DNA of 10,581 nucleotides from Flavobacteriaceae bacterium (GCA_013214425.1 JABSPN010000070.1:1-10581), one strand, 5' to 3'; numbered from the stretch's first letter, positions 1 through 6,280 are shown. The notes: generated by a model not told the origin, from the sequence alone. Numbers and translations are program-made.

Positions 1-481
1 TTTTATTTATTCTAAAGTTTTAGATATAGATTTAAGCGAGTTTATTTTCCAAGATACCTTTATTAAAGTCATTAGAACATTAAGGAAAGGAACTTACAAT
101 GAAGAAGGAAAGTTCTTGCCTTGGTTAATGCGTATTGCTCATAATTTAATTATTGATCATTTTAGAAAAAGCAACAGAATGCCCAAATTTAGCTCCAGTA
201 ATGAAGAATTCGATATTTTTTCTGTACTAACAGACGGATCTATGAATGCTGAAAAGAAAATTATCAAAGCCCAGATTGAACATGATGTCAGAAAACTAAT
301 TGACGAACTTCCTGATGATCAAAAAGAGGTGATTACCCTTCGCCTTTTCAATGACATGAGCTTTAAAGAAATATCAAATTTAACAGGTGTGAGCATTAAT
401 ACTGCTTTAGGAAGAATGCGCTATGCGCTCATTAATTTGAGGAAAATTATAGAAAAAAAGAACATTATTTTAGTTAATTAA
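1..481 (+). CDS. ECF-type RNA polymerase sigma factor, 5' end cut by window edge
   Basis: This is a sigma-70 family factor of the extracytoplasmic-function type, which directs RNA polymerase to a specific promoter set. The frame is open from base 2, so 159 C-terminal residues are visible and roughly 20-30 N-terminal residues lie outside the window. Visible residues 14-50 are sigma region 2: FQDTFIKVIRTL, then GKFLPWLMRIAHNLIIDHFR, the core-binding and -10 recognition helices. A linker rich in S, E and D follows. Region 4 begins at LIDELPDDQKEVITLR, with the helix-turn-helix MSFKEISNLTGVSINTALGR for -35 recognition. A TTG codon at 116 could be taken for a start but lies inside region 2, so it is not one. 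No anti-sigma gene with recognisable features follows; only a 47-codon ORF and a terminator do. The regulon cannot be told from the sequence. The family call is firm. Confidence 0.93.
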   Translation, partial: FIYSKVLDIDLSEFIFQDTFIKVIRTLRKGTYNEEGKFLPWLMRIAHNLIIDHFRKSNRMPKFSSSNEEFDIFSVLTDGSMNAEKKIIKAQIEHDVRKLIDELPDDQKEVITLRLFNDMSFKEISNLTGVSINTALGRMRYALINLRKIIEKKNIILVN

Positions 482-540
482 ATACTATATGTCTTTTTTT
501 ATCGTTATCTTGTATAAGTATAACCAATTAAAATGTTTAC

Positions 541-684
541 ATGGGAGAAATTTACTCTAAGAGTTCTGAAAAAGTAAATCAATTGGAACCAAAAAAAGAA
601 ACGATAAAATTTTTGCTCGATTATTCAAAAGCTTTGAAAGTCTTGAAATTAAAAAAAATGAAAATAGAGGTCAATCAAAATTAA
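541..684 (+). CDS. Small 47-residue protein downstream of the sigma factor gene
   Basis: This 47-codon ORF runs from an ATG 59 nt after the sigma factor stop to a TAA just before a strong terminator. It is probably on the sigma factor transcript. The protein starts MGEIYSKSSEK and has a charged, disordered-looking first 20 residues. A short helix follows around ETIKFLLDYSKALKVL, then a basic tail. There is no signal peptide, membrane segment or zinc-binding motif, so it does not resemble a classical anti-sigma factor (ZAS domain or membrane type). Its function is unknown. Small proteins with a similar ETIxFLLxYSKAL core seem familiar to me from flavobacterial genomes, but that is memory and not a search result. 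Support comes from the codon pattern, its position between gene and terminator, and the lack of any other explanation for these 200 nt. Confidence 0.6.
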   Translation: MGEIYSKSSEKVNQLEPKKETIKFLLDYSKALKVLKLKKMKIEVNQN

Positions 685-688
685 TATC

Positions 689-711
689 AAGCCCATTTAA
701 TGGGCTTTTTT
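689..711 (+). terminator. Intrinsic terminator of the sigma factor/small ORF unit
   Basis: AAGCCCAT (689-696) pairs perfectly with ATGGGCTT (700-707) around a TTA loop, followed by a run of T to 711. On the plus strand this is a textbook Rho-independent terminator 4 nt after the small ORF. On the minus strand the same hairpin is followed by GATATTAA, with no T tract, so it should stop transcription from nth poorly. The TTA loop is also the complement of the nth stop codon. Confidence 0.85.
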
Positions 712-1353
712 ATTATAAGCCTTAATTACAGTTTTTCTACCTATAGTTTTTGTAATAATATCTCTCTCTAAATTCCAACCTCTCGCTGGAGAATATTCTC
801 TACCATACCAAATAATTTGAAGGTGTAAATTATTCCACTTTTCTTTGGGAAATAATCGTTTGGCATCTTTCTCTGTCTGAACAACATTTTTTCCGTTTGA
901 TAATCCCCATCGATATAGTAGACGATGGATATGCGTATCTACGGGAAAGGCAGGAATGTTAAAGGCTTGTGCCATGACTACACTGGCTGTTTTGTGTCCA
1001 ACGGCAGGTAATGATTCTAAGGCCTCAAAATCGGCGGGTACCTCTCCATTGTATTTTTCAATTAGAATTTTTGATAAACCGTGAATCCCTTTTGATTTCA
1101 TAGGGGAAAGCCCAACAGGTTTAATAATCTCTCGTATTTCTTCTACTGTTAGTTTAACCATGTCGTTGGGATTATCGGCTCTTTCAAAAAGTAAAGGCGT
1201 TATTTTATTCACACGAACATCTGTACTTTGTGCAGACATTAATACAGCAATAAGAAGTGTATAGGGATCTTTATGATCTAAGGGAATAGGAATTTCAGGA
1301 TATAATTCTTCTAATGTATTAATAATGAAGTTTATCTTTTCTTGTTTTAGCAT
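697..1353 (-). CDS. nth: Endonuclease III (DNA glycosylase/AP lyase) without the iron-sulfur cluster
   Basis: Bifunctional base-excision-repair enzyme that removes oxidised pyrimidines and cleaves the abasic site. At 218 residues it is close to the E. coli enzyme (211). The family pattern SAQSTDVRVNK sits at 39-50. The helix-hairpin-helix LPAVGHKTASVV at 115-126 carries the catalytic lysine K121, and PVDTHIHR at 137-144 carries the catalytic aspartate D139 (E. coli K120 and D138). The C-terminal segment, where E. coli Nth has four cysteines binding [4Fe-4S], reads YGREYSPARGWNLERDI here. There is not one cysteine in the whole protein, so the cluster must be absent. The catalytic core is otherwise complete, so activity is expected. 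It is divergent from bcp across a 94-nt spacer and converges on the sigma factor unit. The stop codon falls in the loop of the opposing terminator. Confidence 0.95.
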   Translation of the reverse strand: MLKQEKINFIINTLEELYPEIPIPLDHKDPYTLLIAVLMSAQSTDVRVNKITPLLFERADNPNDMVKLTVEEIREIIKPVGLSPMKSKGIHGLSKILIEKYNGEVPADFEALESLPAVGHKTASVVMAQAFNIPAFPVDTHIHRLLYRWGLSNGKNVVQTEKDAKRLFPKEKWNNLHLQIIWYGREYSPARGWNLERDIITKTIGRKTVIKAYNKKAH

Positions 1354-1396
1354 AATGTGTATTTTTACTCAGAAAGTAATATTCAAAAGTTGATCT

Positions 1397-1427
1397 AAAT
1401 TTCTATAGAACATTTCCGTAGAAATTT
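1397..1427. promoter_or_regulatory. Inverted repeat between nth and bcp, possible operator
   Basis: AAATTTCTA (1397-1405) and its exact reverse complement TAGAAATTT (1419-1427) flank 13 nt. Inside, TTCTATAGAA (1401-1410) is a perfect 10-bp palindrome. TTTCTATAGAA (1400-1410) and TTTCCGTAGAA (1413-1423) are near-identical units 13 nt apart. The element is 20 nt upstream of the bcp start and 43 nt upstream of the nth start, where an operator for either or both genes could sit. That it binds a regulator is inference. No T tract follows, so it is not a terminator. Confidence 0.4.
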
Positions 1428-1447
1428 GCTAAACAAAAATAATAAAT

Positions 1448-1900
1448 ATGACTACATTAAAGAAAGGAGATAAGGCTCCAGATTTTTCAGTTCCAAATCA
1501 GGATGGTAATATTGTGTCTCTAAGTGATTTCTCCGGAAAGAAACTTGTTTTATTCTTTTATCCCAAAGCCAGTACACCAGGTTGTACTGCTGAAGCCTGT
1601 AATTTAAATGATAACTACAGTCGTTTTCAATCATTAGGATATGAAGTATTGGGAGTAAGTGCTGATTCACAAAAAAGACAAACCAACTTTAAGAATAAGT
1701 ACGGATTTCAATATGATTTACTTGCAGATGAAGAAAAAGAAGTAATTAATGCTTATGGTGTTTGGGGAGAGAAGAAGTTTATGGGTAGAACCTTTGATGG
1801 TATCCATAGAATTACCTTTATAATTGACAAACAGGGAATGATAGAAGATGTAATACTGAAAGTAAAGACTAAAGAGCATACAGCTCAAATAATAGAATAA
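1448..1900 (+). CDS. bcp: Thiol peroxidase of the BCP/PrxQ peroxiredoxin family
   Basis: Thioredoxin-dependent peroxiredoxin that reduces hydrogen peroxide and organic hydroperoxides in the cytoplasm. The 150-residue length is normal for BCP. The thioredoxin-fold start GDKAPDFSVPNQDG (7-20) is followed by LVLFFYPKASTPGCTAEAC. This holds the peroxidatic cysteine C46 and, five residues on, the resolving cysteine C51, the arrangement of E. coli BCP (C45, C50) that forms an intramolecular disulfide. The conserved arginine of the active site is in GIHRITFIID near residue 120. The protein ends KTKEHTAQIIE, as family members do. The gene is divergent from nth, so an oxidative DNA repair enzyme and a peroxidase share one intergenic region with an inverted repeat. 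A redox-responsive regulator would make sense but is not shown. It ends at a bidirectional terminator. Confidence 0.95.
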   Translation: MTTLKKGDKAPDFSVPNQDGNIVSLSDFSGKKLVLFFYPKASTPGCTAEACNLNDNYSRFQSLGYEVLGVSADSQKRQTNFKNKYGFQYDLLADEEKEVINAYGVWGEKKFMGRTFDGIHRITFIIDKQGMIEDVILKVKTKEHTAQIIE

Positions 1901-1926
1901 AAAAGAGCGCTTATAGCGCTCTTTTT
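1900..1926. terminator. Bidirectional intrinsic terminator between two convergent genes
   Basis: AAAAAGAGCGCT (1900-1911) pairs perfectly with AGCGCTCTTTTT (1915-1926) around a TAT loop. This gives a 12-bp stem with an A/T tract on each side, so it works in both directions. It starts on the last base of the bcp stop codon and ends 4 nt before the stop codon of the leftward gene. Confidence 0.92.
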
Positions 1927-1930
1927 AGTT

Positions 1931-3382
1931 TTATACGGGTTCTTCCTGTTTATAACCAAAGAGATTATGTTTCTTAATTAATTCGGCGATTCCGTTTGGC
2001 AGCATTTCTTCCCATCCTTCTTCACAGTTTTCAATCATACTTAATACTTTCCTTGAGAAAATCCCTAGAATATTTGGGTCAAAGTTTTCTATGTCAGCAA
2101 CTTTTCCGTTGTATTTGAAGAACTTATATAATTCCTTCATTCTTGGGTGAACTTTAAGGTTATCACTTGTGATTAATCCTCTTTCTTCACTCATGAATGG
2201 ATATAAGAATACTTTTACATCACTTGAAGCAAATTTTCCAAAGGCTTCTAAAATTCCACCTGGCAGATCGGTGTAATATTTATTGTCAAATAAATCAACC
2301 ATATTGTTAACTCCCATAGCTAATCCCATTCTTCTTGAGGTATATTTAGAGAAGTAATCGACGACTTTATAATATTGCTGGAAGTTCGAAATCATTACGG
2401 TATGCCCTAGCGAACACAACAATTCGGCTCTATCAAGGAAATCTCTTTCGTTTACCTCTTCATGTTCACAACCACTCTTCAGGTTCGATAAGGTAATTTC
2501 AAAAATAACCTTGGTACGTTCTTCGTCTACGCGCTGGTCGTTAACAAACATGTCATATGATTTCTGAAACATATCCATGTTTACCTTTGTCACAGGTCTG
2601 TAACTACCTCTGAGCGCTAAAATATTTTTCTTATACAATATAGCACCTGCAAGTAAGTTGTTTCCATCAGGACCAAACATTACTGCGTCTGTCATTTGAT
2701 TCTTAACTAATTCAAGACTCATTAAACGATTGTCTACATCAGCGAAACGAGGTCCGGAGAAATTAACCATGTCAATTTCTAATTGATCTTTGTGTAAGTG
2801 ATCGTAAAGATATTTTAATAAGTGCTTTGGTTTGTGGTGTTTATAGAAAGCTCCATAAATTAAGTTTGTTCCTAAAACACCTAGTGTGTTTTGTTGTAAT
2901 CTAGCGTCATTTTCTTTAAAACGGACATGTAGAATAATTTCATTATAATCTTCATTTGGGTCTACCTGAAAACGGATACCTACCCAACCGTGTCCTTTAA
3001 ACTTCTTTGCGAAATCTATCGTTGCTACGGTATTGGCATATGAGAAAAATAATTTGTTCGGGCTTTCTTCTCTTGAGATACGTTCTTCTAATAATTGCAT
3101 CTCATGGTTAAGCATTTTCTTTAAGCGAGATTGCGTAACATATCTTCCGTCATCTTCAACTCCATAAATGGCATCACTAAAAGCTTTGTCATAGGCAGAC
3201 ATGGCTTTGGCAATAGTTCCAGAAGCAGCTCCAGCTCTAAAAAAATTTCTTACCGTTTCTTGTCCGGCACCTATTTCAGCAAATGAACCGTAGATATGTT
3301 CATTAAGATTTATTTTAAGTGCCTTACTTTTTATGGAAGGGATATTTTCAATGTCCTTGTCACCTTTTAATCTGATGGCCAT
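1931..3382 (-). CDS. Conserved flavobacterial protein of unknown function, 483 residues
   Basis: I recognise this as a large soluble protein conserved in Flavobacteriia and some other bacteria, but I know of no proven function. From memory, related entries carry labels such as nicotinate-nucleotide adenylyltransferase or TonB-dependent receptor. The sequence supports neither: there is no (H/T)xGH nucleotidyltransferase motif, signal peptide or beta-barrel pattern. Likely conserved blocks are FAEIGAGQETVRNFFRAG (34-51), ASGTIAKAMSAYDKAF after it, FKGHGWVGIRFQ in the middle, DAVMFGPDGNNLLAGAILY, and GHTVMISNFQQYYKVV towards the end. The frame stays open nine codons upstream to a TTG, but that TTG is part of the -7 box. 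The ATG at 3382 (MAIRLKGDKDIENIPSIK) is therefore the start. The gene is alone on its strand, with its own promoter and a shared terminator. Confidence 0.85.
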   Translation of the reverse strand: MAIRLKGDKDIENIPSIKSKALKINLNEHIYGSFAEIGAGQETVRNFFRAGAASGTIAKAMSAYDKAFSDAIYGVEDDGRYVTQSRLKKMLNHEMQLLEERISREESPNKLFFSYANTVATIDFAKKFKGHGWVGIRFQVDPNEDYNEIILHVRFKENDARLQQNTLGVLGTNLIYGAFYKHHKPKHLLKYLYDHLHKDQLEIDMVNFSGPRFADVDNRLMSLELVKNQMTDAVMFGPDGNNLLAGAILYKKNILALRGSYRPVTKVNMDMFQKSYDMFVNDQRVDEERTKVIFEITLSNLKSGCEHEEVNERDFLDRAELLCSLGHTVMISNFQQYYKVVDYFSKYTSRRMGLAMGVNNMVDLFDNKYYTDLPGGILEAFGKFASSDVKVFLYPFMSEERGLITSDNLKVHPRMKELYKFFKYNGKVADIENFDPNILGIFSRKVLSMIENCEEGWEEMLPNGIAELIKKHNLFGYKQEEPV

Positions 3383-3406
3383 AATAGTAAATTTGGGTTT
3401 ATATAA

Positions 3407-3435
3407 CAAAAATACTAAAACTACGTTCTTTCCAA
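3407..3435 (-). promoter_or_regulatory. Bacteroidota-type promoter of the 483-residue protein gene
   Basis: Read on the minus strand, TTG (3435-3433) is followed by 18 nt and then TATTTTTG (3414-3407). This fits the known Bacteroidota housekeeping consensus (TTG, 17-20 nt, TAnnTTTG). Transcription should begin near 3402, leaving a leader of about 20 nt before the ATG at 3382. This excludes the upstream TTG at 3409, which lies inside the -7 box. Confidence 0.7.
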
Positions 3436-3504
3436 AAAAAATAGGTTACTTTGTTGAGAAATTCGGACAAAAAGCTGAAACAAATAACAGAATAATAAAA
3501 TTTA

Positions 3505-3534
3505 TTAAAGAGGATTAACTGTAATTTATCTTTA
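3505..3534 (+). promoter_or_regulatory. Weak promoter candidate for the MBL-fold hydrolase gene
   Basis: TTA (3505-3507), 19 nt, then TATCTTTA (3527-3534) resembles the Bacteroidota promoter with one mismatch in each box. It lies 27 nt before the ATG at 3562. TTAACT (3515-3520) and AGTTAA (3534-3539) form a short inverted repeat over the same stretch. A promoter is expected here because the upstream gene is divergent, but this match is weak. Confidence 0.3.
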
Positions 3535-3561
3535 GTTAAACTGAAAAAATTTAAACGCAAC

Positions 3562-4329
3562 ATGCTTAAGGTTACATTTTTAGGTACAGGAACATCACAA
3601 GGGATTCCAGTTGTCGGGAGTGATCATCCGGTGTGTAAGAGCAAAAACCATAAAGATACCCGTTTGCGTTCTTCCATATTAATAGCTACGGAAACAACAA
3701 CAATCGCCATAGATTGTAGCCCAGATTTCAGACAGCAACTACTCGCCAATCCAATTGAACAACTCCATGCGATTGTCTTTACTCATGAACATGCTGATCA
3801 TACGATGGGATTAGACGATATAAGACCCTTTGTATTCAAACAAGGAGATATGCCAATTTATGCTCATGAGAGAGTACTAAGGTCTTTGAGGCAGCGATTC
3901 GATTATGTTTTCGCAACCGAGAATAAATATCCGGGAGCACCAGCTGTGGAAACGTATGAAATCAGAAATAACGAAACGATCCATATAGGGGACCTGGAAT
4001 TAATCCCGATAGACTGTTTACATGGAAACTTGCAGGTTTTTGGTTTTCGATGCCAGGATTTTGCTTATTTGACCGATGTAAAAACTGTTTCAGAAGAAGA
4101 AATTGCCAAGCTAAATGGTGTAAATGTTTTAGTTATTAATACCTTACGAGAAGCTCCTCATCATTCTCATTTTAATTTAGAAGAAGCTCTAAATTTTATT
4201 ACTTTAGTACAGCCTAAAAAAACATATCTGACGCATATTAGTCATTTACTTGGATTTCACGATGAAGTAGAAAAAAAGCTGCCTGAGAACGTTTTTTTGG
4301 CTTATGACAACTTAGAATTACACTTATAA
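3562..4329 (+). CDS. MBL-fold metal-dependent hydrolase, PhnP-like
   Basis: Metallo-beta-lactamase-fold phosphodiesterase/hydrolase of the PhnP-like group, 255 residues (E. coli PhnP has 252). It opens MLKVTFLGTGTSQGIP, the family's first strand and loop. The two-metal site is complete: FTHEHADHTMG gives H75, H77, D79 and H80; H154 is in DCLHGN; D172 is in YLTDVK; H225 is in LTHISH. PhnP itself cleaves phosphoribosyl 1,2-cyclic phosphate in phosphonate breakdown, but no phn genes are nearby. The substrate here is therefore unknown, and a nucleotide or cyclic phosphodiester is only a guess. No signal peptide, so cytoplasmic. It is followed 9 nt later by a membrane-anchored protein gene and is probably co-transcribed with it. 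The start is the only sensible one for this fold. Confidence 0.88.
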   Translation: MLKVTFLGTGTSQGIPVVGSDHPVCKSKNHKDTRLRSSILIATETTTIAIDCSPDFRQQLLANPIEQLHAIVFTHEHADHTMGLDDIRPFVFKQGDMPIYAHERVLRSLRQRFDYVFATENKYPGAPAVETYEIRNNETIHIGDLELIPIDCLHGNLQVFGFRCQDFAYLTDVKTVSEEEIAKLNGVNVLVINTLREAPHHSHFNLEEALNFITLVQPKKTYLTHISHLLGFHDEVEKKLPENVFLAYDNLELHL

Positions 4330-4338
4330 ATATTTGAT

Positions 4339-4848
4339 ATGAAAAAAAACATTTTCCTATACTTGTTTATCATTGCCCTATTGGGAATTATCTTTCAACA
4401 AGTACAATTAAGAAAAGCAAAAGACACCAGTGAGTTTGATGCCTTTAAAGTTCAAACTCAGGAAAATGTTACAGCCTATCAGGATACCATTGCCCAATTG
4501 AATGAAGAGGCTTTAGACTTGATGGCCTTTGATTTGCAGTTTAATGATTATGCCTTAAACTATTTTGAAAATTTTAATTTTGATCCTGAAGAATTGATGC
4601 CTCAAATAAGAGATGCCATTTATGAAACCAACTTTTATGAAAAGCAGCATCCTTTAATTCCATTTGAAAGTATGGTAGGGGGAAAGATCGTTATTAATAA
4701 AGTTAAGATGATTAACCATAGATGGATTGTAGCAGACTTTAACGATGGGCCGCACTGGGGAGAAGTATTAATCAAGTATTTTATTAATGAAGATAAGACC
4801 TATTCCTTTGAAACTGTAGATGCGTTGATTTATCCACCATATAAATAA
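4339..4848 (+). CDS. Small membrane-anchored protein of unknown function
   Basis: This 169-residue protein has one N-terminal hydrophobic helix (about residues 5-20, IFLYLFIIALLGIIFQ) after MKK. There is no clear signal peptidase or lipobox cleavage site, so it is probably anchored in the inner membrane with the rest in the periplasm. A helical acidic stretch follows (about 30-80). The C-terminal domain of alternating strands contains INKVKMINHRWIVADFNDG and ends LIYPPYK. I do not recognise a family with a known role. It starts 9 nt after the MBL-fold hydrolase stop, which suggests one transcript and perhaps a linked job. It converges on the next gene with 28 nt between stop codons and no evident terminator hairpin. 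Confidence 0.8.
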   Translation: MKKNIFLYLFIIALLGIIFQQVQLRKAKDTSEFDAFKVQTQENVTAYQDTIAQLNEEALDLMAFDLQFNDYALNYFENFNFDPEELMPQIRDAIYETNFYEKQHPLIPFESMVGGKIVINKVKMINHRWIVADFNDGPHWGEVLIKYFINEDKTYSFETVDALIYPPYK

Positions 4849-4876
4849 TCAAATAGCTTTAAATTCTTTTTCAAAC

Positions 4877-5437
4877 TCACTTTTCAATAGGTTTTCTTAT
4901 TTCTTTGGGGATATGAATTTCATTCTCTTCACTAAGTTGAAGGAATGTCCAATTGTCTTCTTTGATGGCGTAAGTTGGATCCTTGTTAGTAATATGGAAT
5001 ATCCATTCTCCTTTTTTATAAGAAACATTATCTTCTCCATAAGTATGCACTAAGTACCCATACATCATACTCATGGCGTAAGACATTCCGTTTTCATCTT
5101 TAAGATCACTAAGGTCCATTGTGACTTGTTGTCTAGTATTGATTCGAGCATATTTTACCGAATTAATAGTCATGATTGTATCTAAGGTAAATACGCTATC
5201 CATGACTACTGTACTATTGTTATATTCAGCAGATGCTTTTTTAAAATGTTTAATATATTCTTCTTTTGAAATCGAATCGAAAGCGAACTTAGGATAGTAT
5301 TTAATTTGCTTTTCGATATCATTGTTGTTGATGGCTTTTATATAGCCTTTAATGTCATTGCTTAACAAATCTTTTTCAGTTTGCGCAACTGATAAGGAAA
5401 AATTAAATAGTAGTATTATCAGAAATGTTTTTTTCAT
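4877..5437 (-). CDS. Secreted/periplasmic protein of unknown function
   Basis: This 186-residue protein begins with a good Sec signal peptide: MKK, a hydrophobic core FLIILLFNFSL, then SVAQ with probable cleavage before TEKDL near residue 19. No cysteine follows the core, so it is not a lipoprotein. The mature part is mixed alpha/beta. It starts with a helix (DIKGYIKAINNNDIEKQIKYYP) of the sort seen in NTF2-like or SnoaL-like folds, but this resemblance is weak. Threonine- and aspartate-rich strands follow, then WIFHITNKDP and WTFLQLSEEN, and it ends in a basic tail. It is the last gene of the leftward cluster, 36 nt after the cyclase gene, and may share its transcript. The function is unknown. 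Confidence 0.8.
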   Translation of the reverse strand: MKKTFLIILLFNFSLSVAQTEKDLLSNDIKGYIKAINNNDIEKQIKYYPKFAFDSISKEEYIKHFKKASAEYNNSTVVMDSVFTLDTIMTINSVKYARINTRQQVTMDLSDLKDENGMSYAMSMMYGYLVHTYGEDNVSYKKGEWIFHITNKDPTYAIKEDNWTFLQLSEENEIHIPKEIRKPIEK

Positions 5438-5473
5438 GTTTTTGTTGTTAGATATAAAGTTAAGAAACTTATC

Positions 5474-6235
5474 TTAATCAAATAATGCCACAACTCTAGC
5501 TGGCGCTGCAGAAGCACCAACAATTTTAAGCGGGAAAACAGCTACTTTGAATCCATCATACGGTAAAACGTCTAAATTGACTAATTGTTCCATATGGCAA
5601 TATTCCTTTTCTTGACCAACCAAATGCGCTTCCCAAAAGAATTCAGAGTTGTTTGTTTCTTTTGCCTTTTGAAGCATATAAGCTAAGGGTAAATCCCAAC
5701 CCCAGGAATCAATTCCCATCACTTTAATACCCTTATCGATTAGCCAATGAGTTGCTGCTGCACTCATTCCTGTGCCTTTTTTGTGAAAGTCTTTGGTTCC
5801 ATTATAGATATCTCTCCCAGTTTTAATCAAGACAATCATATTGGGTTTGATCGATAGTTGATGTTCATTAAGAAACTGTTCAATATCCTCAACGGTGATT
5901 GGGTCGAAATCGACTTTATGTTTCATGTCAATAACAAGACCCTCTCCATAGCACCATTCTAAAGGAATTTCATCAATGGTTTTTGATTTTTTACCATTAA
6001 TAGTTGGTGAATAATGCCAAGGGGCATCTATATGAGTAGTGGAATGGACTCCCATTTTTTGAATGGTATCATCTGCCCAGCCTGTAAATCCTTTTGGAAA
6101 CAACTTAAAGGGAAGTCCTAAAAAACGGATTAGCCATTTTGCTTTATGGTGTGGTTTATGCTTGATCTGAACCTTCATAAACCAGGGATCAGTCTTATTG
6201 TATTGAATAGGCTTGGATAGATCGACTATTTTCAT
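5474..6235 (-). CDS. Cyclase-family metal hydrolase (KynB-like)
   Basis: Member of the cyclase family (Pfam PF04199), which contains bacterial kynurenine formamidase KynB and other metal-dependent amidases and lyases; 253 residues. The metal-binding signature is VHSTTHIDAPWH at 63-74, giving H64, H68, D70 and H74. The usual form is HxGTHxDxPxH, and here the glycine is a threonine. H204 (AHLVG) and E216 (MEQLVNLD) match the KynB H160/E172 pair in spacing. The end FPLKIVGASAAPARVVAL is the family's typical C-terminus. No signal peptide, so cytoplasmic. No tryptophan-catabolism gene is nearby, so I do not name it kynB. It lies 69 nt after the esterase stop, across an inverted repeat, so it may be transcribed on its own or by read-through. 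Confidence 0.87.
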   Translation of the reverse strand: MKIVDLSKPIQYNKTDPWFMKVQIKHKPHHKAKWLIRFLGLPFKLFPKGFTGWADDTIQKMGVHSTTHIDAPWHYSPTINGKKSKTIDEIPLEWCYGEGLVIDMKHKVDFDPITVEDIEQFLNEHQLSIKPNMIVLIKTGRDIYNGTKDFHKKGTGMSAAATHWLIDKGIKVMGIDSWGWDLPLAYMLQKAKETNNSEFFWEAHLVGQEKEYCHMEQLVNLDVLPYDGFKVAVFPLKIVGASAAPARVVALFD

Positions 6236-6252
6236 TTGATATTTTGGTTTGA

Positions 6253-6280
6253 ATTAACTCATAAAAGAAGTTGAGTTAAT
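6253..6280. repeat. Inverted repeat between esterase and cyclase genes
   Basis: ATTAACTCA (6253-6261) and its exact complement TGAGTTAAT (6272-6280) are separated by 10 nt. It sits in the 69-nt gap between the esterase stop and the cyclase start. There is no T tract on the minus strand after it, so it is a poor intrinsic terminator. It could be an operator for the cyclase gene or an RNA hairpin that modulates read-through. The role is inferred from position only. Confidence 0.4.

Noticed and set aside
116..118. TTG as the start of the sigma factor
   Set aside because: The frame is open to the window edge and the upstream residues (FQDTFIKVIRTL) are sigma region 2, so the gene starts outside the window.
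1452..1670. Leftward 72-codon ORF inside bcp
   Set aside because: It is antisense to a clear peroxiredoxin gene with intact active site and shows no domain.
1931..3382. Nicotinate-nucleotide adenylyltransferase or TonB receptor as the product
   Set aside because: No (H/T)xGH motif, no signal peptide and no barrel-like sequence support either name.
3383..3409. Nine-codon N-terminal extension of the 483-residue protein from a TTG
   Set aside because: The TTG is the end of the TATTTTTG promoter box, so it lies before the predicted transcript start.
3333..3518. Rightward 61-codon ORF antisense to the 5' end of the 483-residue protein gene
   Set aside because: Its first half is the complement of a real gene and its promoter. 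The protein-like tail has no start codon of its own, and no family match is evident.
4849..4876. Terminator between the two convergent genes
   Set aside because: Only AT-rich sequence is present, with no stem of useful length.
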